Positions 20,686-31,963 of a DNA stretch of 64,000 nt are shown here, one piece after another. Below the pieces are notes generated by a model that did not search any database, was not told the origin of the DNA, and worked only from the letters and a program-made list of their open reading frames with translations. The DNA comes from Adineta ricciae (lineage: Eukaryota; Rotifera; Eurotatoria; Adinetida; Adinetidae): contig CAJNOJ010000432.1 in the NCBI GenBank assembly GCA_905250025.1, forward strand, positions 9,082-73,081, given 5' to 3'. The position numbers and the translations under genes were made by a program. The first letter of the stretch is position 1, and the number at the start of each line of letters is the position of its first letter.

Positions 20686-21895
20686 ATGTCATCATGTTTA
20701 GAGAATCAAGATCGTCTTTCATTATCGGATATTCTTATGGCACATGTTTATATTCGCGCACTGCTTATCTATGATTATCCGATTGTTAATCTGGAAGAAT
20801 CTTTTCATGAGTATCTTCAGTTGTATTGTCCGCAAGCGTTTCAAACAATTGTTTATGAAAAAGATAGTCCATTGGATGGACGTATTGTTAAATGTGAAAA
20901 CGATCAAGAACGAAATGTGTTTTCACGTGAATCAAGAACAACTGAAAGTATTTTTAAATATTCGAGTCCAAATTGTTCGATAGAAGATTTATTTCCATAT
21001 GGTTTGATGCCAACCGATAGTTCACCTCTTATTTTTCTTCATCAAATACATTTTCAAGATGGAACTGCCTTACTCTTTGGTTGCCATCATCATTTATCCG
21101 ATGGTTATGGATTTAGTTTATTAGGGCAACGTTTTGCATCATGGTTTCAAGGAAAACATCCAACTTTTTTTGATCATGATCGATCGAAATTACGATGTTT
21201 CGATCCATTACTTTCTATTCAGTATGATCATCAAGAAATGAGTATCACTCCCCCTGTACATTCTTTACTGAATCCGATTTCAACCAGAACGATTCTTAAA
21301 CGTTACACCAAAGAGGATTTATTTGGTAAACTTGAAATTAAAAATGAAAATCTTTCGATGAATGATGTTCTTGTGGCATGGCTAACAAAGCGAATCAGTC
21401 AAATTCGTTGTATACCTTTGCAAACGATAGTGAATGTTGGTATGGCAATGAATGGACGAAGATTATTGCCGAATATAGATGAAAATTATTTTGGCAACTG
21501 TACTTTTTCTATCTGTTTGCCATTTTCAATGTTTGATTTGAACAAATTATCTGTCAATGACATTAGCTCAACGAATTAATATAGACAAAAGAGAATTCAT
21601 GAAACGGGAATATATTCAATCAGCATTGGCATTTATTGATAAACATCATCGGTCATCTAGGATTCATTTAGGTTGGGAACCAAACGGAGGAATTGATTTA
21701 TCATTCAGTAATTGGTCAAAATTTCCTCTATATCAGTGTGATTTTGGTCAAGGCAAAGCAAAATATTTTCAAATTCCTCAAATTATATTCGATGGACTTA
21801 TTCTAATTTTACCAACATTGAATAAAGATGAAGTTGAAATCCATATGACATTAAATGAGCAACATGCACAATTACTTTCGGTGGAATTGTTCTGA
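20686..21895 (+). pseudogene. BAHD-type acyltransferase, copy 1, frameshifted
   Basis: From the ATG at 20686 the frame holds the BAHD catalytic HxxxD motif (HHHLSDG) but ends at 21579 because of one extra base near 21562. The remainder, including the family's DFGWG-type motif (here DFGQG), continues in another frame to 21895. The sister copy at 30499-31707 lacks this base and reads through. BAHD enzymes move acyl groups from CoA to alcohols or amines and are known mainly from plants and fungi; animal members are unusual. The shift truncates the protein before the second structural motif, so this allele is probably inactive, unless the base is a sequencing error. Confidence 0.75.
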
Positions 21896-22148
21896 AAAAT
21901 CACATAAACTCTACTCATTTTGTGTTCTTATGGTTCTAATTCAATTACACTTTAACTTCTTGCATTCAGATGAATAGAATACTTATAAAAATGTCTTTAT
22001 CATTTATTCTTTTTTCCTCTCGTACCGTAAGTAAGATGCTTTCGCGTTGTCAGTCCTTTGTATTGATGATAAGGCGAAATTGTTCTGGTGTGTTCTCATC
22101 AGTATTTTGTTCCTTTCTTGAGGGTGAGTATACAGCGCTCTTACAAAA

Positions 22149-23069
22149 ATGGATGTCGAATCGCGAAAAGTGATCGTGATCGCCGGTGGTACTGGTGGCA
22201 TTGGTCGACATATTGTCGATGGGATTGTGGCTGCAAAGAAATACACGGTGAAAGTCTTCTCTCGACAAGATCCTTCATCATTAGTTGATATGACAGTCAA
22301 AGGAGTGATAGTGGTTAAAGTCGATTATTCTGATCGTGATTTACTCGTAAAGGAATTACAAGGTGTTCACACAGTCATTGTTACGCTTATCTCATTAGAT
22401 GATTCGTGTGTTCAAGCGCAGATCAATTTGCTCAATGCAGCACTGAAAGCGAAAGTCAAACGAATAGCTCCATCAGAGTGGACTGGTCAACATGATGAAA
22501 ATACAGTGATAGAACTGTATCGACGACTTAAAGTACCTGTCCGAGAGAAAATTAAAGCAGCTGGCATAGAATATACGGTGTTTATGATCGGTCTTTTAAT
22601 GGACTATTTTGCATCACCTCAAACAGCAAGTAAATCGATAGGTTCCCTCGTTATTGGTGTAGACTTTAGCAAATGTGTAGCAAGTATTACCGGCTCAGGT
22701 GATGAACCGTTTTGTCTTACTCGAGCTGATGATGTTGGTAAATTCGTTGCTGCTGCTCTCGAGCTCGACAAATGGAATGAAAATTCAGGCATTGTCGGAA
22801 GTCGGACAACTTGGAATGAAATCATCAAGCTGGGTGAGAAGATCAGAGGAACCAAGTTCCATGTGCAATACACCTGTGCTGACGAAGCAGCCAGATTGAT
22901 CGATACCATGACCGATAACGTTCTTGAAAAATTGATTCAGCAAGTCTATTTAGGCATCGTACGAGGTGAATTTGATTTTGAAGCCACGTTAAACAACATA
23001 TGTCCAGAAATTAAACCAACCACTATCGAACAATTTCTTATGGAATCATGGGCTGATTATAAAGGATAA
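22149..23069 (+). CDS. NmrA/isoflavone-reductase-like NAD(P)-binding protein, copy 1
   Basis: 306 residues from the ATG at 22149. An N-terminal Rossmann motif GGTGGIG (residues 13-19) follows a beta strand (VIVIA), and the FSRQDP segment fits the cofactor-selecting second strand. RIAPSEWTG near residue 110 is typical of the NmrA-like family of atypical short-chain dehydrogenases. Length matches the family (about 300). Members act as reductases on aromatic or lignan-like compounds or as redox sensors; the substrate here is unknown. It is co-directional with and 253 bp downstream of the BAHD gene, and that pair is preserved in the second copy. Similarity to fungal and plant proteins suggests horizontal origin (inference). 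Confidence 0.8.
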   Translation: MDVESRKVIVIAGGTGGIGRHIVDGIVAAKKYTVKVFSRQDPSSLVDMTVKGVIVVKVDYSDRDLLVKELQGVHTVIVTLISLDDSCVQAQINLLNAALKAKVKRIAPSEWTGQHDENTVIELYRRLKVPVREKIKAAGIEYTVFMIGLLMDYFASPQTASKSIGSLVIGVDFSKCVASITGSGDEPFCLTRADDVGKFVAAALELDKWNENSGIVGSRTTWNEIIKLGEKIRGTKFHVQYTCADEAARLIDTMTDNVLEKLIQQVYLGIVRGEFDFEATLNNICPEIKPTTIEQFLMESWADYKG

Positions 23070-24745
23070 ACTATCCGTGTTAACTCTTGAAAAGAATAAA
23101 AACCCTCAATAAATTGAACTGACTCTTCTTCAGCAAAATATCTATCAGCAACATGATGAATAATATATTTTCTAATTTCTCATGTAAATTTGTTAATTCA
23201 ATACAAAGCATGTGCTGAAAACGCAAAAAAGAACGGGACGGAAGAAAAGTTATCGCATAACTTCATCCTATATACCATATTTGACATTAGAAAACAAAGT
23301 ATAGTTTGAGCTTGTTCCCGTTCTTCACTCAATTTTCAACGTTTTAATATGACAGACACGATCGATACGTTATAAACGAGTGAAATACATTAGTCATATT
23401 CATTAAGTGTATACTACACAAATATATAGCTGATTTGACTGTGATGACGAGCAACTTATGGATGTACGTTATATCGTTAATTAATAAAAGTATTTTGTAG
23501 TCAAGATATAGTTGACGACAATGTTTCTACTCAAGCTTTACTAAATTGGATCGGAGATTGGAAAACTGATAAAGTGTGTGACAAATGAACATGTTGCTGC
23601 CTCAATGATCATATAGGCACTTCAAGCGTTCGAAACTGGACTAAATTACGAGTAATAGGACAACCAAAGGGAATTGGTCTGTGCGCAGCTAATGGAGCAA
23701 CTAGAATAGAATCGGAGTTATCGTTGCTTGTCTGTTGAGTTTTGTCGTAATAAAAGACGCTTTTTGTTTTATAGGCTGTCAAGAAAATTCTTCCTGAAAC
23801 AAATTAGTTTTTCACCAAAGGTTAAAATTATCTGAGAGCAAATAACATATCCGTATATGGGCTTAGAGTCAGTAGAGAATCACATAATTCTCCATATAAG
23901 CAATGGAATCCCGGTATCAGTTACTTCTGCTTCGAGACTGTTGCATTTTTTTCTGTCTCATATGTAGTTCAACTCTAGATGGAAGCCATTGAATCTACTC
24001 TTCAACATAAATAATTTAACAGGCTCTATTATTGATTATTTAGACGAGTTTGTAGGGCATCAATAGATTGTTTATCATATACTCAACAAAAAAAACTTTT
24101 TCGTGCCAAATTAAAGCAAGAATTGGTACTGTGGCCTTGCTTTCGACGCCTCTCAGCTTCCCCTAAAGGTGAAGATGTAGCTATTGAGGAGAGAACTCTT
24201 ATCCATGTGCGATGAATTTTTCTCTGAAGACGTTTGTTGTTAAAATGATATTTGGAGAAAGACATATGATTTTTCAATCGTTGGAAGCCTTATTTATTCG
24301 ACAAATTTCATTAATTAATCAATATGCAAAACTTAAAAGTACATCAAGCAAAAAAATCACTTCGATCACAATCGATTCAACTATTGTACAGGCGTGCTTT
24401 ACCGCCATCTACCTCCCTCCCTAATAGAACCGATAAAAATGAGGCAGCCTAATAGTATATACATCGCTTATACTAGAGATCTACGAGCTCGGATAATGGA
24501 AATTCGAACATCTTGAAATTCATTTCATTATTTAAGAGTCATAATTTGGCTCTCTGTCCTCGATCACGGTAGTAGTTCGATTTGTGATTTTACTTTTATC
24601 GCCATTCTCGATATCTTCTAGCGAATAAAACACAATAGAAAAACCATACAAAGCATTCATTTGTTGACGACGTCAGCTAAGACAAAGATCGAATACATAT
24701 ACATACAGAAAAATAGTTTCGTCACATTTGTCATTTCTATTGAGC
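23070..24745. other. Long spacer downstream of the reductase, copy 1
   Basis: About 1.7 kb matched by 32885-34755 in the second copy. A poly-A signal (AATAAA) occurs shortly after the reductase stop (about 23090). Short open snippets such as TQALLNWIGDWKTDK (about 23525-23575) hint at an eroded gene, but I cannot name it. No RNA gene or tandem repeat seen. Confidence 0.4.
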
Positions 24746-25442
24746 ATGAACGATTCGTCCTTTAATATTGTTAATCTCTGTGATGAGATATTACTCACTA
24801 TCTACAATAAACTGGATAACATGGATGTATTATATTCACTTATAGGTGTCAATGGAAAACTCGATAGATTGGCTCGAGATATAACATTTACACAATGTGT
24901 TGATTTATCAAGAATATTTTCAAATGAAAAGAATAATCTCAGAAAAAACTCGATAATCGATCGATTTTGTTTCGATGTGTTACCTCAAATTCACGATCAT
25001 ATTCAATCTCTTACTCTTGATGCACTATTAATAGATCGCATCCTTCATCTTGCTTCTTATCCTAAACTTCATCAACTAACTCTTCTTAATGTTCAATTTG
25101 AAATGGCATCTCGTATTTTTGATGGTACGTCATACCTTGTTTTCTATGTCAGTTAATTCTTATTCAATATTTAGACAAGTCATCGTTTATTACGTTGTTT
25201 GAAAACCAAATTTCACATCTCACTGTAATGTTTTCTGATAAAAGCGGTGGTGAACGTATAAAGGAATTATTCACAAATATTTTCGACAATATTTTAATAC
25301 TCTGTCCAAAGTTAATTTATCTCAACTTTCATTCGCAAGATGTTTGTACAGATATATCAAGACCTTTTCTAACTGTTCCATCTACTGCATGTTACTTGTC
25401 AAATATCGTTCATCTGAATATTGGAGTCTGTAGTTTTGACGA
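24746..25442 (+). CDS. F-box/LRR-like protein, 5' part, cut by an assembly gap
   Basis: The ATG at 24746 starts an F-box-like domain (LCDEILLTIYNKLDNMDVLYSL). A 50-nt intron at 25125-25174 (GTACGT...TTTAG) is followed by leucine-rich sequence up to the N at 25443. The missing remainder is found at 35406-36837: the last 293 bases here are identical to 35381-35673. Across the two pieces the three exons would be 379, 365 and 840 nt, in consistent phase, for about 527 residues. F-box proteins of this bdelloid family are presumed substrate receptors of SCF ubiquitin ligases. Confidence 0.75.
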
Positions 25443-25443
25443 N
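25443..25443. other. Single N: scaffold join inside two genes
   Basis: Left of the N is the middle of an F-box exon; right of it is the middle of the receptor gene, at the point homologous to 15718. No natural sequence links them, so this is an assembly join. Confidence 0.9.
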
Positions 25444-28171
25444 ATGCCAAGCGATGAACTGGTAAGAAGGAGAATTTGACAGGATAGATGAAACTCGTTC
25501 GATATGTAAGAGAGAACCTTTCATAGACATCAATATGAACTGAATAACTCCGATTTGAACGTTTGGGTCGAGTTGAATAAAGTAAGTAAAAATTAAATTT
25601 AATCTTGCAATCTCGAATGGATAAATAAGTAAATTGTTCATAGGAATGAACTGTCCGTTGACTTGAATCATCGATAAGCATAACTAGAATGGCAAATAGA
25701 GTTCGTCGCGACTGCGCTGGAACATGAAATCTCATGACTACACTGACGCGTTGATTTTGGTATTGACATTGTTTTCCATAGTAAGTAGGAGGACAAAAAC
25801 ATGTCCTTGTGTAGAAGTTAGATGATTGGTTCAACCAAACGCGTACATCGAGACCACGATGACAACGAGGAAGATCCAAGAGTGAAAGTGACTTCTTGTT
25901 ATCTAAAGTGATTTGATTGGTAGGCTTCTGTTCATTAATTTCATGATCAGATGATTGAGAAAATCCGGTTATTCGGAAATATTTTATTTTTGCCTTTTGT
26001 CTACCTTTAACCGTATCAAATAAGAACTTTTCAACATCAGTTCTCAATGGTTCGTACTTCTCATTGCAAATACCAGTGTCCAGCGGAAATGATTGACTTT
26101 TGTTGCAAAATCGTTCATCTTCTCCATCTGCACATAACTCCTTGCCATCACATAAAACACCAGATTGGATACATGGTGGGCGGTTATGATGAATTACACA
26201 ATAAAATTTTGCATCACTACGTGAATAGGGAGGTCGACATAACATTCGTTCATCAGTACCGCCAAGGCAATGAATTTGACCATCATTGATTTGACGAAGT
26301 GGCAAACATATCAGCTGATATGTGTCTAACGTGACACACATTCGAGAATCCGAAGAACAATTGAGTAATGGTGGTGAATTGTCACAATTCATTTCGTCTT
26401 TTCCGTCTAAACAATTCCATATTTGATCACATCGAGTGTACATATTATCACACTCCCATGGCTCGCATTGAGTTTCATCCGTTTGATTTTGACCATCGAT
26501 TGTAATTGGATATAACTCTTGGAAACCATCACACATCGTCTGAAAAGATATGGTTCGGCGAGTAAAGTTATGAAATAGATCTTCATCTTCGCATGCCTCA
26601 TCAACATACTCACAATCGCATTTTCCATTCGATATTGCGGATTGAGTGATATATTTGTTGGTCATGTGACATTTGTAATATTTATTTTGGAATTGCGTCG
26701 GTAGATGAGGATCGATATGCTCAATTATATTTTCATCATCCTTGTATGGACAATCAAATACAGCGTCGAGGAAACGATGAAATGGGATGTATTTTGATGA
26801 ATTTGAACATTGATAGACGTTAGATTGATTATATTGGTCGATTGGAAAGTTAACTATCGGCTGAAATAGTTTAATTTGTTGAAAGGTCATTTCCATAAAA
26901 GTACTAAATCGGAAAACAGGAGATAAATCATCAAACAGGACTATTTGCGTCCACTTAGCAGCTTTAAAGCACGTTGTATCGTTCAATGAAGAATCTAGTA
27001 CAAAATTATGAGAAAAATATTTGTTCGAACACAAATACGGCACTGATGGAACAAACGAATTAGTCAACTCATTTTTCTTAAAAGCCGTATAAACATGGCC
27101 AAAGAAAATGGGAATACTGGGAATATATAATATAGCTGGGCAGTCTTTTCTAATGATAGGTATACATTCTTCATTAATAATCGTGATATTGATCTTGGGA
27201 AATCGTGGAGTTGAAAAAGCAAAATAGCATTTAAAAGCTGTCCAACATTCGTCTGACACTAAACGGTCTTTGACTGAAAACATCGATTCTAGTGTTAAGA
27301 GTTCATATTTTGAAATACAAGAGCTGCTAATAAACTTATCGTGACACACGATATCATCAATTCCAAAAGCTGGTTCGACTACCAATGGCAGCCAAGAATC
27401 AATAGTTCTTTTAAACTTTTCGTCGGATGTGTCAATACAATCAAGATACAGATTATCGTCGCGAACAAATTCACGCGGTATACATAGACCATTCGCACAT
27501 TGGTACTCATCCTGTTCACATTCGTTCAATTCAAGTTGCCAACAATGGTCTTCATCATAATCTCCATCAATACAATCAACTTTACCATCACAAATCTCAG
27601 TCCAATCTAAACATGCTGGCGAATAACCACGACGGCATGTCAGATGAGTGTAACAAGTCTTTGTAATTGTTTGATGATAATAGGATTTATAATAATTATG
27701 AACAATTTCGTATAAAGAGGAATAATTCTCATGATAGTAGTATAATTCATATTGACACATTGGCCCAAATCTTGGTAACGTGCAATTGTAGAAGCTTTGT
27801 TTTTCTAAGGAGGAATCGTTTGTTTCTAAATACATTTGGTATTGTTCAACAATGTCAAGTGGTGCTGACCAGATAAATAAATTTTCACTTGTGACCTTTT
27901 TTTTTGCAAGATCAACAAATGAGAATGATGGTATATCATGTTCAATGTGAAACTGTCTTGATGATTCACTCATACAATACGATGAGATCTGTTGAGTTAT
28001 ACTTGCATCTTTTAAATTCGAAGGAAGTCGAAGACAATTGTATTGTATGCCTATTCTATCATTGTATTCATTTTCACTTACTTCATCTATTGTAAAATAG
28101 AGATTTATCTGCGGCACTGCAATGATGCAGTGAACAAAAATCAAATAAAGAAAAGATTTTTTATCAAACAT
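25444..28171 (-). CDS. LDLa/EGF/7TM chimeric receptor, copy 2 (3' part missing)
   Basis: Homologous to residues 1 to about 910 of the receptor at 13694-18448. The start ATG is at 28171 and the frame is open to the N at 25443. It holds the signal peptide, the LDLa modules and the first EGF module, but not the later EGF modules or the membrane spans. Differences from copy 1 are scattered, mostly silent or conservative, with small indels (for example a shorter Lys-rich linker near 25920). Loss of the 3' part is due to the gap, not to biology. Probable allele of copy 1. Confidence 0.8.
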
Positions 28172-28880
28172 GCTCTTCGCGCAAACTGTGATGAACAAAG
28201 TGTATTGATAATGACAGCTTTGAGAATTTCATTTGACGTCAGCCAGATAAAAAGAATTTGTTCCGTTTCGAGCGAGGAAGTCAAATCGGATGATTGAAGT
28301 CAAAGTAAATGCTTTTTTGGGCCATTAATTTTAGAAAAAATGTCACTAATGGTTAACATCTCTAGCCAACGCCTTTCTCTTTGGTAAGCGCATTTCAAAG
28401 CAGGAAACACCTAGCATACCAAATGTCTCCTAGTTTTACTCTTGAAAAATAATGCATCCTGCCAGTGTTGGTTTGAGCATAGTTTTGCCTTCCTCTATCT
28501 ATATTCGAACAAAACTCGAATGATAGATGCGACGGACACCAACTAACAATGGAAAAAATGAGAATAAAGCCCTGATATTTTAGTTCGTTCTTTTTCTAAC
28601 TCACCGAATGGTATTACAAGTCATTTGAGATTTCAATCCTTATAATTTAAAAACGGTATTTCTTTGCTTACGAGAAAAATAAATACGACATCTGCGATTT
28701 GTATTGATGATGATAAATACTGCAGTCATTTGACTTCATCTGTTTTCTTTCTCACGTAAAACCACGTGTAAAAAAAGCGTCAGAAAGAAAGAATGTATAT
28801 ATATACAAAACATATACACGTTAGTGAGTATTGCGAAAAAATTGAATGGTGAAAAGTATCGTGTTTTTTTCTCGCAGATA
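28172..28880. promoter_or_regulatory. Divergent intergenic region, copy 2
   Basis: Counterpart of 18449-19100. Compared with it, this version has an additional segment around 28322-28380 and several small indels. It retains the CCACGTG word, an alternating TATA run and the leader-intron acceptor (CTCGCAG) 3 bp before the ATG at 28881. Confidence 0.45.
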
Positions 28881-30302
28881 ATGAGTCAAAATACAGACGT
28901 GACAATTTTCAATGGAAATGCCAGTGAAATTTGTAAACTAATTCTGATTGGATTGGAAGGAGTCGGCAAGACAACATTACTTAATGAAAGTTGTGGGGTA
29001 CATTTTGATACAAGTGATGGACGTGCTGGTTGTCTGATCAAAGAAAACCAAAAAGGTTCATTCTTCGTCGACGGATTCTCTCGTCATTATGAATTAAACG
29101 ATATGTTAGGAATCAATTACAAAAATCCCGGCGAATGGCAGAGAGCACTTCACGGACGGTCAGAAGTGCATGGTGTGATTTTTCTGATCAGTGCGAGTAA
29201 TCCTCGTGATAGTGCACTTGGTGAACTACCTCGAATTTATGAATATTGCACAAATTTGACAATTCCCGTGCTTTTTATTTATCGCGATGGAATTCTTCGT
29301 TTTGCTCCGCATGTCCGAATCTATGCCGAAACGAGAGAAATTACGATCGACGATGAGGAAACCGGTAGTAAAATAATCAAGAATGAATTTGTTCGTTATC
29401 GAAATTTGGATGAAGTGAAAAAGACGATCGCGACAACTTTTGAAAATGCTCGTGTGTTACATCAATTACTCGATCCAATTACCATTTGCGGACAAGTTAA
29501 AGTTCTACGAGATAAGAACGAAGAACTAGAAATGAAAATCAATGAACTGAACCAAATGCATGAGGTGGAATTAAACAAAAAACAAGAAATCATTCAACAA
29601 CAAAGTAAACGATACGATGAACAAATTGAAAAACTCAATCGGTCGCTCGAAAACGCTGCATTGAATAACAAAACTTTACAAGAAAGACTTGATACCATCG
29701 TGCAGAAGAATCAGGAATCAATCTTTAAGCTTAGTAACGATATTCAATCAGCAATTAATGAAAATCAACGTCTTCGAATTTCTCTCGAAGAACTAACGAA
29801 AGAAAATCAAAATCTTGAAGAAAAACATTCGAGATTACTCACAGAGAAGAAACAACTCGATTTCGATCTTCACGATGTTACTCGTGATCGAGAACAGATT
29901 CAAAAAGTTAAAGCAAAACTCGAACATGACATCGCCGAAGTCGAACAGAGCCAACAAATTCTACTCAAAGAAAAACGTTCATTAGAAGCTCGAAAAGGAG
30001 ATCTCGAAAATCATATCTCTGCAACGCGTTCGCGTCTCGAAGAGCAACTGAATTTGATTGTCAGTGTTATTCACACAACACCAGGTGGAAACAAACGAAT
30101 TTATCCGAAAAAATACTATACAAATGGAAAATGGATGTGGCTGCCAGGACGAGCCTACGACGTTATCGAAAAATTCGACGAACTTGGTGAAAGTACCAAA
30201 GATGTGATCTGTTCGCTTAGGAAAGACTTGCATAAAATCGATGCAAGACACGCTGTCGTCGAAGAACAAGATGACAGTGACGACGAAGAAACGCAATCTT
30301 AG
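28881..30302 (+). CDS. P-loop GTPase-like protein with long coiled coil, copy 2
   Basis: 473 residues, colinear with 19101-20522 without indels. The Walker A motif and coiled coil are unchanged; substitutions are mostly conservative (for example V to I at residue 9, K to E in the GCLIKEN segment, I to V late in the coiled coil). The preserved frame despite many silent changes suggests purifying selection on both copies. Confidence 0.75.
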   Translation: MSQNTDVTIFNGNASEICKLILIGLEGVGKTTLLNESCGVHFDTSDGRAGCLIKENQKGSFFVDGFSRHYELNDMLGINYKNPGEWQRALHGRSEVHGVIFLISASNPRDSALGELPRIYEYCTNLTIPVLFIYRDGILRFAPHVRIYAETREITIDDEETGSKIIKNEFVRYRNLDEVKKTIATTFENARVLHQLLDPITICGQVKVLRDKNEELEMKINELNQMHEVELNKKQEIIQQQSKRYDEQIEKLNRSLENAALNNKTLQERLDTIVQKNQESIFKLSNDIQSAINENQRLRISLEELTKENQNLEEKHSRLLTEKKQLDFDLHDVTRDREQIQKVKAKLEHDIAEVEQSQQILLKEKRSLEARKGDLENHISATRSRLEEQLNLIVSVIHTTPGGNKRIYPKKYYTNGKWMWLPGRAYDVIEKFDELGESTKDVICSLRKDLHKIDARHAVVEEQDDSDDEETQS

Positions 30303-30498
30303 TTTTTCAATATTGCTTGTTAGAAAATTATTTTTGTTTAATTGATTGAAAGAGAAAATCATTTGACTAAATTCAGAATGGAATGATTCATCATATAGTG
30401 ACGTGTCAGTGATATTATATCTCTGATTCATTGTGGTATAAAGAGAAGAAAAGAAAAAAAGAGATGCACTTTCATTTATTCATCAAGCATTTGAAAAT

Positions 30499-31707
30499 AT
30501 GTCATCATGTTTAGAGAATCAAGATCGTCTTTCATTGTCGGATATTCTTATGGCACATGTTTATATTCGCGCACTGCTTATCTATGATTATCCGATTGTT
30601 AATCTGGAGGAGTCTTTTCATGAGTATCTTCAGTTGTATTGTCCGCAAGCGTTTCAAACAATTGTTTATGAAAAAGATAGTCCATTAGATGGACGAATTG
30701 TTAAATGTGAAAACGATCAAGAACGAAACGTGTTTTTATGTGAATCAAGAACAACTGAAAGTATTTTCAAATATTCGAGTCCAAATTGTTCGATTGAAGA
30801 TTTACTTCCATATGGTTTGATGCCAACCGATACTTCGCCTCTTATTTTTCTTCATCAAATACATTTTCAAGATGGAACTGCTCTAGTCTTTGGTTGTCAT
30901 CATCATTTATCCGATGGTTATGGATTTAGTTTATTAGGACAACGTTTTGCATCATGGTTTCAAGGAAAACATCCAACTTTTTTCGATCATGATCGATCGA
31001 AATTACGATGTTTCGATCCATTACTTTCTATTCAGTATGATCATCAAGAAATGAGTATCACTCCCCCTGTACATTCTTTACTGAATCCGATTTCAACCAG
31101 AACGATTCTTAAACGTTACACAAAAGAGGATTTATTTGCTAAACTTGAAATTGAAAATGAAAATCTTTCGATGAATGATGTTCTTGTGGCATGGCTAACA
31201 AAGCAAATCAGTCAAATTCGTTGTATATCTTTGCAAACAATAGTGAATGTTGGTATGGCCATGAATGGACGAAGATTATTACCGAATATAGATGAAAATT
31301 ATTTTGGCAACTGTACTTTTTCTATCTGTTTGTCATTTTCGATGTTTGATCTGAACAAATTATCTGTTAATGACTTAGCTCAACGAATTAATCTACACAA
31401 AAGAGAATTCATGAAACGGGAATATATTCAATCAGCATTGGCATTTATTGATAAACATCATCGGTCATCTAGAATTCATTTAGGATGGGAAGCAAACGGA
31501 GGAATTGATTTATCATTCAGTAATTGGTCGAAATTTCCTTTATATCAATGTGATTTTGGTCAAGGCAAAGCAAAATCTTTTCAAATTCCTCAAATTATAT
31601 TCGATGGACTTATTCTAATTTTACCAACATTGAATAAAGATGAAGTTGAAATCCATATGACATTAAACGAGCAACATGCACAATTACTTTCGATGGCATT
31701 GTTTTGA
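30499..31707 (+). CDS. BAHD-type acyltransferase, copy 2 (intact)
   Basis: 402 residues from the ATG at 30499. The catalytic HxxxD is H135-D139 within HHHLSDG. The structural motif that is DFGWG in most members reads DFGQG at about 352-356. Length is slightly under the usual 430-460, so a short upstream exon is possible. Family chemistry is CoA-dependent acylation of hydroxyl or amine groups in the cytosol. The NmrA-like reductase follows 256 bp downstream on the same strand, and the two may serve one small-molecule pathway (inference from position only). BAHD genes are rare in animals, so transfer from plants or fungi is plausible. The allele at 20686 is frameshifted. Confidence 0.8.
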   Translation: MSSCLENQDRLSLSDILMAHVYIRALLIYDYPIVNLEESFHEYLQLYCPQAFQTIVYEKDSPLDGRIVKCENDQERNVFLCESRTTESIFKYSSPNCSIEDLLPYGLMPTDTSPLIFLHQIHFQDGTALVFGCHHHLSDGYGFSLLGQRFASWFQGKHPTFFDHDRSKLRCFDPLLSIQYDHQEMSITPPVHSLLNPISTRTILKRYTKEDLFAKLEIENENLSMNDVLVAWLTKQISQIRCISLQTIVNVGMAMNGRRLLPNIDENYFGNCTFSICLSFSMFDLNKLSVNDLAQRINLHKREFMKREYIQSALAFIDKHHRSSRIHLGWEANGGIDLSFSNWSKFPLYQCDFGQGKAKSFQIPQIIFDGLILILPTLNKDEVEIHMTLNEQHAQLLSMALF

Positions 31708-31963
31708 AAAATCAGATAAACTCTACTCATTTTGTGTTCTTATGGTTCTAATTCAATTACACTTTGACTTCTTACATTCAGATGAATAGAATACTTATAA
31801 AAAAAGTCTTTATCATTTATTCTTTTTTTCCTCTCGTATACCGTAAGTAAGATGCTTTCGCGTTGTCAGTTCTTTGTATTGATGATAAGGCGAAATTATG
31901 CTGGTGTGTTCTCATCAGTATTTTTTCCTTTCTTGAGGGTGAGTATACAGCGCTCTTACAAAT

